A stretch of DNA of 64,000 nucleotides from Flavobacterium sp. I-STPP5a. Its GTDB lineage: Bacteria; Bacteroidota; Bacteroidia; Flavobacteriales; Flavobacteriaceae. Position numbers and translations under genes: made by a program. Location: NCBI RefSeq assembly GCF_009764685.1, contig NZ_VHLM01000013.1:1-64000 (forward strand). The letters run 5' to 3'. Under the pieces are notes generated by a model. The model searched no databases. It was not told the DNA's origin and saw only the letters and a list, made by a program, of their open reading frames with translations. Positions 1-6,736 of the stretch are shown piece after piece. Position 1 is the first letter of the stretch. Each line of letters opens with the position of its first letter.

Positions 1-91
1 GTTCTTGCGAACAAAACGGCTGTCAATTCAATATGTCTAGGAACGTATTCTTACTATTTTTTCGCCTTTCGTTTGTTTCTCAAAGCGGGTG

Positions 92-121
92 CAAAAGTAG
101 TTATTCTTTTTTAACTGGCAA
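92..121 (-). promoter_or_regulatory. Leftward promoter P1 of a tandem triplet
   Basis: On the minus strand the -7 box TACTTTTG (92-99) lies 19 bases downstream of a TTG -33 element (119-121), a full match to the Bacteroidota vegetative promoter (TTG-N19-TAnnTTTG). It is followed by GCACCCGC, shared with P2 and P3. It reads out of the left edge. Strong stacked promoters of this kind usually precede rRNA operons in flavobacteria, but no rRNA base is inside the window, so the target is inferred. Confidence 0.75.
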
Positions 122-215
122 GAAAATCATGAAGTTTTTTTGAGATAATATTTATCTCGTTTGCTTCTCTATTTCTTATCAATCTCTCAAGGAACTTCCA
201 GCGTTTTGCGGGGTG

Positions 216-246
216 CAAAGATAACTTTCTCTTTTAAATCTCACAA
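216..246 (-). promoter_or_regulatory. Leftward promoter P2 of a tandem triplet
   Basis: Minus-strand -7 box TATCTTTG (216-223) and TTG (244-246), spacing 20, followed by GCACCCCGC. This is the second unit of the triplet, about 124 bp upstream of P1. Confidence 0.7.
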
Positions 247-336
247 GCTTTTTTTAAGGTTTATTTAAAGAGTAAATCTCTAATTACTTTGTTTTACTTG
301 TCAATCATTTAAAGAACGTCTGCGTCATTGCGGGTG

Positions 337-366
337 CAAAACTACAACCTTTATTCCCTTTTACAA
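337..366 (-). promoter_or_regulatory. Leftward promoter P3 of a tandem triplet
   Basis: Minus-strand -7 box TAGTTTTG (337-344) and TTG (364-366), spacing 19, again followed by GCACCCGC. The box lies about 121 bp upstream of P2, so the three promoters behave like a diverged tandem repeat. Confidence 0.7.
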
Positions 367-638
367 GCTTTTTATTCGCCTTTTTTTGATCTTTTCTTAA
401 CTTTTAAACTAAAGCACTGATTAAACGACTCTTAAAACATAAACTTTTTTAAGTTAATTTAAATTAGGATCGTTTTACTGTAAAATCGTGACTCTTGAGA
501 GTATTTGATAGCATTCTATATATAACGACTACTGGTTTACATCTATTCAATAATAGAATTATTAATAGAATTGTTATCTATTATATATAGGTAGCGTTTT
601 TACTTATCCGCAAAAAACGTCTTCTAGATTCTCAAACC
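367..638. other. AT-rich spacer without a gene
   Basis: No coding frame of credible length is visible. The only structure seen is an inverted repeat of ten bases, CTATATATAA (516-525) against TTATATATAG (581-590), enclosing AT-rich sequence. Its meaning is unknown. Confidence 0.5.
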
Positions 639-712
639 GCGTTAGGGATAGTAGCGAAAAGCCCACAGTGACGACCGAAAGGAAGGAACGAGGACTTGTA
701 GCGAAAAGCCCG
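639..712 (+). ncRNA. Candidate flavobacterial small structured RNA (Flavo-1-like?)
   Basis: The block GCGTTAGGGATAGTAGCG starts at 639, and the 14-mer GTAGCGAAAAGCCC occurs twice (651-664 and 698-711) around a purine-rich GACCGAAAGGAAGGAACGAGGAC core. It is more GC-rich than the surrounding spacer and has no reading frame. From memory it resembles the intergenic AGCGAAAAGCCC-type elements common in Flavobacteriaceae, which may belong to the Flavo-1 RNA family. That assignment is not verified. A perfect hairpin (714-773) follows directly and could be its 3' end. The strand is assumed from the order of motif and hairpin. Confidence 0.35.
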
Positions 713-713
713 T

Positions 714-773
714 CCTTATATAAAACAACAAGAGTAGCAGGATCAACTGCTACTCTTGTTGTTTTATATAAGG
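714..773. repeat. Perfect 26-bp inverted repeat
   Basis: The left arm 714-739 (begins CCTTATATAAAAC) and right arm 748-773 are exact reverse complements, with an eight-base loop GGATCAAC (740-747). No T-tract follows on the plus strand, so it is not a textbook intrinsic terminator, although it could stop or stabilise the candidate RNA just upstream. Confidence 0.85.
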
Positions 774-1025
774 GATCGCCCAAATAAAATTTAATATTCC
801 CATCTACTTACACGAACAATCATTAGTTAATATCTAAATCAATTAAAAAAGATGCACTGACAAATTATAGAATAGTATTATTCCTTTATTATTTAAAAAA
901 CTCAATTGTACTACAATCTTATTTTGAAAGGAAATGAAACAGAAAACGATTACCTTACAATTGAGTACTATCAAAAAAACGAATGCATTCTCTTTTAAAA
1001 TAATCCTTTTAGACAGAGTTTTATT

Positions 1026-1033
1026 TATATTTG
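1026..1033 (+). promoter_or_regulatory. -7 box TATATTTG directly before the CpsB/CapC start codon
   Basis: TATATTTG matches TAnnTTTG and ends four bases before the ATG at 1038. If it is used, transcription begins at or within a few bases of the start codon, giving a leaderless mRNA. No TTG is visible at the expected -33 distance, so support is partial. Confidence 0.45.
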
Positions 1034-1037
1034 CATC

Positions 1038-1775
1038 ATGTTTACATTTTTTAAATCGAAGCCTCCTTTACGAGAGCTCATTCCGCAAAATCACATTGAC
1101 ATCCATTCGCATTTGCTTCCAGGCATTGACGATGGTGCTCAAACATTCAAAGATACGCTAGCCCTAACCACTGCTTTGCAAAGCATGGGTATTACGGAGT
1201 TTATTACAACACCTCACATTATACAACATGTTTGGGACAACACACACGAACAAATTATAAAGAAACAAAATGAAACGATATCCCTATTACACGGTAGCGG
1301 TATCACTTCTCCATTTAAGGCTGCAGCAGAATACCTAATGGACGATCAGTTTGTTAAACTTTTTCAAGAGAAGTCATTACTAACCTTGAAAAATAATTAT
1401 GTACTAGTAGAGATGTCTTATATCAATGCTCCTATTCAACTGTATGCTATTTTATTTGATCTACAAGTTGCGGGCTATATTCCCGTTTTGGCACATCCTG
1501 AACGCTATCTATTCTATCACAACAACATGAAGGAATACGACAAACTTATAAAGGCGGGATGTTTGTTCCAGCTTAATTTACTGTCTATAGTTGGCTATTA
1601 CGGCAACGGAATTGCTCAAATTGCCGAACAATTACTTCAAAAAGGAATGTATACCTATGTAGGCACCGATGCACATCATGCCAAACACATTGCTGCATTT
1701 GATCAAAAAATATTAATTAAAGACACCGCCCCCTTGAAAGAAGCGATTGCCAACAATCAATTTTTCAAACTATAA
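1038..1775 (+). CDS. CpsB/CapC-family (YwqE-like) tyrosine-protein phosphatase
   Basis: A 245-residue metal-dependent PHP-fold phosphatase that dephosphorylates Wzc-type tyrosine autokinases, resetting the cycle that drives capsule/EPS assembly. Family motifs are in order: DIHSHLLPGIDDG (about 21-33), TTPH (57-60), AAEYLMD (96-102), AHPERY (152-157) and GTDAHH (209-214), supplying the His/Asp/Glu metal ligands. Length is normal for the family and there is no signal peptide, so it acts in the cytoplasm. It is the only plus-strand gene of the polysaccharide locus, converging on the wzc gene whose product is its likely substrate. An insertion sequence has landed between the two. The ATG at 1038 fits the usual N-terminus of homologues (MFxFFKSKP), although a -7 box abuts it. 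Confidence 0.9.
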   Translation: MFTFFKSKPPLRELIPQNHIDIHSHLLPGIDDGAQTFKDTLALTTALQSMGITEFITTPHIIQHVWDNTHEQIIKKQNETISLLHGSGITSPFKAAAEYLMDDQFVKLFQEKSLLTLKNNYVLVEMSYINAPIQLYAILFDLQVAGYIPVLAHPERYLFYHNNMKEYDKLIKAGCLFQLNLLSIVGYYGNGIAQIAEQLLQKGMYTYVGTDAHHAKHIAAFDQKILIKDTAPLKEAIANNQFFKL

Positions 1776-1889
1776 AATCAATCCAGAGCAGTTGCCACTA
1801 GGATTACCATTTACCCCTAAAAAAAAGGGTTTAATAGTCAAAAATAGTTGGTAAAAATGCTGTAAAGCATTATAAAATATGATGTTTCC

Positions 1890-1923
1890 AAAAGTTTATT
1901 GAAATTCGTTTCAATAAACTTTT
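1890..1923 (+). terminator. Intrinsic terminator inside the left end of the insertion sequence
   Basis: A perfect 15-bp stem (1890-1904 with 1909-1923) closed by a TTCG tetraloop and running into a T-tract. It lies 7 bases before the ATG at 1931, where it would stop transcription entering the element from outside. This is a known self-restraint device in insertion sequences. Confidence 0.8.
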
Positions 1924-1930
1924 TTTATTT

Positions 1931-2909
1931 ATGAAAAACTCAAAAAAAAGCGTTGTCCAACGTGCAAAAGTCTTCAAACTATTAAATGGGGAATTCAACA
2001 AAATAAGCAGCGTTTTAAATGTAAGGATTGCAGTCAATTATTTACTTCAAACAATAAATCTGTTTCAGATTCTAACAAAGAAATTTGGTTTAAAAATTGG
2101 ATAATTGGCAAAGATACTTTTGATAAGATATCACTTGAATCTGGATATAGCAAGAGCACATTACAACGTTATTTTTCTAAAATGTTGCATAAGGCACCCT
2201 TTTAGAATTTAGCTCTGCTGATGAAATTTATTTAGTCCTGAATGGAACCTATTTTCCAAATGATATCTGTTTGGTTGTTTATAGGAACTTTCATTTAAGG
2301 TCAACGCAACTTTATAGAATGACCAATGGAGAACATTTTGAGGAGATTGCAGAAGACTTACAGAATTTATTGAAACTAGGAATTAAAATAAAGAGCATCA
2401 CATCGGATGGAGATAAATCCTCAATAAAAGCTATTAAAAAAGTGTGTCCAAAAGTACCTTTTCAAAGATGTTTGGTGCATATATCAAGAATGTGCAGAAT
2501 ATGGATTACTCAGCATCCAAAGCACAAATCTGGTTTTGAACTTAAGCAAATAGTTGTCAAAATCCATCATATTGATTCTGAATATAAACGACAATTATGG
2601 CTTATTGAACTCATTCAATGGGAAGAAGAATATCGGGATTTTATTAATCAAAAATCACATAATATGGAAACTGGAAGATATTGGTATACCCATAAAATGG
2701 TTAGAAGATCATTTACTGTAATTAAAAAAGCATTACCCAATATGTTTCTCTATTTACAGGATGGCAAAATACCCAATACAACAAATTCTTTAGAATCTTT
2801 TTTTGGACATTTAAAAGGTAATTTGAATGTTCATAGAGGATTAAGTTTAGCCAACCGCAAGAACTTTTTGAAATGGTATTTGTATTACAAAAATCAAAAC
2901 AACAAGTAG
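1931..2909 (+). pseudogene. Transposase pseudogene (IS256/IS1249-like)
   Basis: Conceptual translation gives a zinc ribbon (KKKRCPTCKSLQTIKWG followed by RFKCKDCSQLF), a helix-turn-helix-like stretch, then DDE-like motifs: LNGTYF, ITSDGDKSS, QRCLVHI and NSLESFFGHLK. The gene is broken three ways. The ATG at 1931 is out of frame with the zinc ribbon, consistent with a length change in the eight-A run at 1942-1949. A frame change at about 2200 (T-run, after KAPF) ends the first part in TAG. The first catalytic position, expected DGTYF, reads NGTYF. The C-terminal part (2271-2909, 212 residues) is open. The element therefore cannot move itself. Confidence 0.85.
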
Positions 2910-2950
2910 GTTTTCTTAGCCATTAGACATACCAAAAAATGTATAAAAAA

Positions 2951-2967
2951 GGGCAGATAAACTGCCC
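2951..2967 (+). terminator. Terminator after the transposase pseudogene
   Basis: GGGCAG (2951-2956) pairs with CTGCCC (2962-2967) around ATAAA, followed by TCATTTTTC. It is correctly placed 40 bases after the stop codon of the element's gene. Confidence 0.6.
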
Positions 2968-3100
2968 TCATTTTTCGTATATGTATCAAATCTATTGCTA
3001 ATTGGTTGCTCCTCAGCAGAGCCAATGTCCTCTTCAATTTGACTGAGCTAATTTAACTAATCTAAAATTAAAAATTACCAACTATTTTTGACCACATTAC

Positions 3101-3150
3101 CAAAAAAAGAAAGCTTACTACGTAAACACACAGTAAGCTTTCTTTTTTTG
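3101..3150. terminator. Bidirectional terminator between the insertion sequence and wzc
   Basis: A 19-bp perfect stem (3101-3119 with 3132-3150) with an A-tract on one side and a T-tract on the other, so it can stop transcription from both directions. It lies 15 bases beyond the wzc stop codon and closes the leftward polysaccharide locus. It would also have closed the convergent phosphatase gene before the insertion. Confidence 0.85.
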
Positions 3151-3165
3151 TAGTATAACTTTTGA

Positions 3166-5526
3166 TTATTTGATATTCAACAATCTTTTATACCATACTT
3201 TTTGTTCCACTTGCATTCCGTAGCCATAACCGTAACCGTAGCCTTTAGACGAATCGGTATCGTTTAACAACAAACACATATTAGGTAATTTATGCTCTCT
3301 ATATAATGTGTTCGGTATATCGAGCATTCTTTTTTCTAAGACATTAGCACGTGCTACATAAATAAAACAATCTGCATTATTGGCAATTAAAAGTGTATCT
3401 GTAACCAGAGCAACAGGAGCCGTATCAACAATAACATAATCGTATTTTTTCTTAAGATTTTCAAACATTATGTCTACTTTTTGACTCATTAAAAGCTCAG
3501 CAGGATTAGGCGGAATAATACCCGCTGGTAGAATATCAAAATGCTGAAAACCATCGTACCTTACAATGAAATCTTCTACTTTTAGATCTTTGGACGATAA
3601 ATAATTAGTAACTCCCTCATCTGGAATAGTTACATAATCATCCAGACGTGGACTTCTGATATCCATCCCTATTAAAAGCACTTTTTTTCCAGAAAGCGCA
3701 AAAGTGGCTGCCAAATTTACAGATACAAACGTTTTCCCTTCGGAAGGAAAAGTAGAGGTTAAAAATATGGTTTTGGCTTGACCATCCGGCACACGACTTA
3801 ACATAAACTCTAGGTTGGTTCGTATAATTCGTAACGCTTCTGCACTACTCGTTCTACTTTCGGCACGAATCAACTCGTTTGGCGAATCAGACGAAGGAAC
3901 ATCACCAATAAAAGGGATAAGTGTTTTTCCTTCTAAATCCAAACGGCTTTTAATTTTAGTATCAAACAAACTGTTCACATATATCACCCCGATAGGGACT
4001 AAAACTCCAAGCAACAAAGCTGCCAAATAGATAATGCTCTTTTTGGGCGCTACAGGAACAACTGATCCTTTTGCCTCGTCCACAACTCGAGCAATAGCCT
4101 CTGTTGCAGCCATGGCGATAGCCGTTTCTTCACGTTTTTGCAACAAATACAAATATAGCTCCTCCTTCACTTTTTGCTGTCTTGCAATTACACGAAATTG
4201 ACGTTCTTGGACCGGAATTTTACCGATTCTACTATCTAACAATCCTTCTTGACCGCGCAAATCTCTCTTTTGGATTTGCAGGTTAGACTTCATTCTATTC
4301 AAACTAGCCGACACATTAGACTTTAAAGACTCTATTTGTTCGCCTATTTTAATAACTGAGGGATTAGATTCCGTGGCCGACTTTAAGATTCTATTACGAT
4401 CTAATACTAATTTATTATATTCACCAATCAACTCTGTAGCTTCTCCACTGATAATATTACTAGGCAAGAGATCAGCCTTTTTACTGTTTTTCATGAAATC
4501 AAGCATAGAACCAATCATGTTCAACTGTATATCAGCCTCAACTCCTTTTTTATCGTACTCGCTAGACCCCTCTATAAAAAGCTTGGCTTCAGTTTCAATA
4601 TCCGTCAAACGATTGGACTTTTTAAAGTCTTGAACGTTCTGCTCCACTCCATCTAATTCTTGGGTAATTAAAGCCAAACGATTGGCAATAAAACGAGAGG
4701 TATTCTCCGAGATGAAATTTTTATCTGCTGCAGAACCTTCGTTGTAGTTTTTAACCAAATTATTTAAGAAATCCTCTGCTTTTTCCACCACAGGATCTAC
4801 AATAGCAAGTTCTACCACACTACTCGTCTTACTCAAAGGATTTACGGTCAAACGAGACCTGTAGCTCTCTACTAATTTCTCTAAAGGTGTGACGATAATC
4901 TGAATGGACGTAGCTGATTCACCAAAAGACACACGACGAATCAACGATTTGTTAATCACAAAAGTCCCTAACTTAGAGGGAATTGATTCTCCATAACGGT
5001 ACGTCATTTTGGATGCTAGTAACATCTTATTCTCCGCTACCTCTTGCAATTCAAATGAATTAGGTGTAGTTCCTTTAAATTCAAATACAGCTCTCCTCTC
5101 TTCAAAATCTTTCTTTTTATTTAAAAAAGTAACAATGATGGGAGCATTTTTATACAAATCACTGCTGATGACTTTTCCTTGCGATGCTAATGTTATCGCA
5201 AGATTCATCTTCCTCAGCGTACTTTCTACGAGTGTTCGCGACTTTAAAATCTCAATTTCATTATCTAAATTGTTTTTTACACCGCCAAGGCCCATATCTG
5301 CAAAAGCTGACAATTCTGAAGACAGTCCACCTTTTTTTTCATCTTTAACTAATATGGTAGTGGCAACTTTATATTGAGGTGTCGCATACCTTAAATACAC
5401 ATATGCAATTGATAAACTGATCGTAATACCCAACAAAAACCACCTCCAATGCGCCGCATATTGTTCTACAAGGGCTTTAATATTAAAATCTTGTTCTGTA
5501 TTTTCAGTATGAATACTATTTTCCAT
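3166..5526 (-). CDS. wzc: Wzc-type polysaccharide co-polymerase and tyrosine autokinase (first copy)
   Basis: Inner-membrane protein of 786 residues that controls chain length and couples Wzy polymerisation to Wza export through cycles of tyrosine phosphorylation. Layout: cytoplasmic tail, TM1 (about 28-46), Wzz-type periplasmic domain with long coiled coils (about 250-480), TM2 (about 497-517), then the BY-kinase domain with Walker A TSTFPSEGKTF (590-600), Walker A' MDIRSPR (621-627) and Walker B YDYVIVDTAP (695-704). It ends in the tyrosine cluster GYGYGYGYG, the autophosphorylation tail. It follows wza by 6 bases and is the last gene of its operon. A second, diverged copy lies at 34477. 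Confidence 0.93.
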   Translation of the reverse strand: MENSIHTENTEQDFNIKALVEQYAAHWRWFLLGITISLSIAYVYLRYATPQYKVATTILVKDEKKGGLSSELSAFADMGLGGVKNNLDNEIEILKSRTLVESTLRKMNLAITLASQGKVISSDLYKNAPIIVTFLNKKKDFEERRAVFEFKGTTPNSFELQEVAENKMLLASKMTYRYGESIPSKLGTFVINKSLIRRVSFGESATSIQIIVTPLEKLVESYRSRLTVNPLSKTSSVVELAIVDPVVEKAEDFLNNLVKNYNEGSAADKNFISENTSRFIANRLALITQELDGVEQNVQDFKKSNRLTDIETEAKLFIEGSSEYDKKGVEADIQLNMIGSMLDFMKNSKKADLLPSNIISGEATELIGEYNKLVLDRNRILKSATESNPSVIKIGEQIESLKSNVSASLNRMKSNLQIQKRDLRGQEGLLDSRIGKIPVQERQFRVIARQQKVKEELYLYLLQKREETAIAMAATEAIARVVDEAKGSVVPVAPKKSIIYLAALLLGVLVPIGVIYVNSLFDTKIKSRLDLEGKTLIPFIGDVPSSDSPNELIRAESRTSSAEALRIIRTNLEFMLSRVPDGQAKTIFLTSTFPSEGKTFVSVNLAATFALSGKKVLLIGMDIRSPRLDDYVTIPDEGVTNYLSSKDLKVEDFIVRYDGFQHFDILPAGIIPPNPAELLMSQKVDIMFENLKKKYDYVIVDTAPVALVTDTLLIANNADCFIYVARANVLEKRMLDIPNTLYREHKLPNMCLLLNDTDSSKGYGYGYGYGMQVEQKVWYKRLLNIK

Positions 5527-5532
5527 TCGGGT

Positions 5533-6333
5533 TTATTTTGAACTTGAAACGATAAGCGTTATTAAAGTGATTAGCAAGGAAGAAATGGAGATAATTACTC
5601 CAGTATTGGGTCCTACAGCAGCTGCATTGATGCGGCTTTTATTAGGCTCTACATAGACCACATCATTTTGTGCTAGATAATAAAAAGGAGACTTCAAAAA
5701 GGCAGCATTGGTAATATCCACCCGATTGAATGACTTTACTCCATTCGTTTCTCTAATAATCAGGATGTTATTTCTTTTACCATAAATGGTCAAGTCTCCA
5801 GCCAAAGCTAGTGCCTCAATCAGTGTAATGCGCTCAGAGTTTACGGGATATGAACCTGGAGTAGTTACCTCTCCTTGTATGGATACTTTGAAATTGGCAA
5901 TTCGGAGGTTGATAATTGGATTTTTGATGTAGGCAGCAATTTTTGTATGTAATACTTGCATCACCTCTGTACGAGTAAGACCACTCACCTTCAATTTTCC
6001 AATTACTGGAAACTCAATATTACCTTGCGTATCGACTAAATACAATTGCATGGTCATTTGACCATTCGCATTATTGAGATTTGTACTTTGTTGCGTAATA
6101 ACCGAACTCAAGTTAAAGGGTGCAGCAATTTCAGGATCCTCTGCTGATACAATAATAGACAACAAATCGTCTTGCTGAATCTTAATTTCGTAGGAACTAT
6201 TATTGGATAAAGGTGACATGGCATCAATATTTTGGTAGTAGACCACGTCTTTTCTTTGGGCACAAGAAAACAACAAGCCAATAATTACAAACGGTATGAT
6301 CCGTTGGAGTACATAATAATATTTCATTTTCAA
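5533..6333 (-). CDS. wza: Wza-type outer-membrane polysaccharide export lipoprotein (first copy)
   Basis: A 266-residue secreted lipoprotein. The signal peptide ends in the lipobox LLFSC (Cys24), followed by a polysaccharide export domain (residues about 45-135, with IQQDDLLSIIVSAEDPE) and a SLBB-type domain containing IQGEVTTPGSYPV (about 150-230). The C-terminus is a hydrophobic segment rather than the long amphipathic helix of E. coli Wza, as is usual in Bacteroidota. It should form the outer-membrane channel partnered by the Wzc encoded 6 bases downstream. A -7 box TATATTTG lies at 6354-6361. Confidence 0.9.
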   Translation of the reverse strand: MKMKYYYVLQRIIPFVIIGLLFSCAQRKDVVYYQNIDAMSPLSNNSSYEIKIQQDDLLSIIVSAEDPEIAAPFNLSSVITQQSTNLNNANGQMTMQLYLVDTQGNIEFPVIGKLKVSGLTRTEVMQVLHTKIAAYIKNPIINLRIANFKVSIQGEVTTPGSYPVNSERITLIEALALAGDLTIYGKRNNILIIRETNGVKSFNRVDITNAAFLKSPFYYLAQNDVVYVEPNKSRINAAAVGPNTGVIISISSLLITLITLIVSSSK

Positions 6334-6353
6334 TGATTTGGGTTTTAACGGTG

Positions 6354-6361
6354 CAAATATA
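6354..6361 (-). promoter_or_regulatory. -7 box of the wza-wzc operon
   Basis: Minus-strand TATATTTG, 20 bases before the wza ATG. A TTG at the right distance is not seen. It makes wza-wzc a separately transcribed pair behind the terminator at 6662-6711. Confidence 0.55.
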
Positions 6362-6661
6362 AGAAAACACCACTTAAATTGACCTTTTAATGATACTAAT
6401 TTAAAATATTCTACAAACCAACGCTATGGCATCAACAAACTCAGGTAAACAATAGATTTAAGCTCTATTACCAAACAAAACGGAAAAAAGTTTCTAAAAT
6501 TGCTTTCCTGCTTGCGAATTCCAAAGAATATAGATATTTAAACAACGCACGCTATTAAACTCTCGTATTCTCTTACTGCAATAGTAGCGTAAAGAACTTT
6601 TTTTTTATAAAAAACGATAAAGAATCCCTTAAACCAGAAGCACAGGACGTATGCAATAAAA
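6362..6661. other. Intergenic region without a supported gene
   Basis: About 300 bases between the wza promoter and the upstream terminator. A 64-codon minus-strand frame (6538-6732) overlaps the terminator hairpin, is rich in low-complexity residues and shows no family motif, so it is not annotated as a gene. Confidence 0.6.
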
Positions 6662-6711
6662 AAACACTCGAATTGACTGTTTTTTTTATTAAAATGGCTG
6701 CTCGAGTGTTT
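6662..6711 (-). terminator. Terminator of the dehydratase gene
   Basis: AAACACTCGA (6662-6671) and TCGAGTGTTT (6702-6711) form a 10-bp stem around a 30-base loop. Read leftward it is followed by a T-rich tract. It lies 26 bases after the dehydratase stop codon. Confidence 0.6.
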
Positions 6712-6736
6712 GTTTACTGTGTATAGCAACACGCTA

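Larger units (their letters stand above)
1837..3092 (+). mobile_element. Degenerate insertion sequence, IS256/IS1249-like, with 18-bp terminal inverted repeats
   Basis: GTCAAAAATAGTTGGTAA (1837-1854) recurs as its exact reverse complement at 3075-3092, bounding a 1256-bp element. Inside are an entry terminator hairpin (1890-1923), a single broken transposase frame (1931-2909) and an exit terminator (2951-2967). No target duplication is recognisable next to the repeats (left flank GTTTAATA, right flank CACATTAC), suggesting an old insertion or that the true ends extend a few bases. It sits between the phosphatase gene and the terminator of wzc. Family assignment rests on the zinc-ribbon N-terminus and DDE-like motifs. 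Confidence 0.8.

Noticed and set aside
1..90. rRNA sequence at the left edge
   Set aside because: No conserved 16S segment can be recognised in these bases; only the upstream promoters are visible, so no rRNA feature is annotated.
934..1161. 75-codon plus-strand frame overlapping the start of the phosphatase gene
   Set aside because: Its second half is the phosphatase gene read in another frame, and that gene has strong family motifs.
3166..3230. Low-complexity GYGYGYGYG coding stretch as a possible repeat-expansion error
   Set aside because: It is the normal C-terminal tyrosine cluster of Wzc-type kinases and is also present, in different form, in the second copy.
6538..6732. 64-codon minus-strand frame beside the dehydratase terminator
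   Set aside because: Overlaps the terminator hairpin, low-complexity translation, no homology I recognise.
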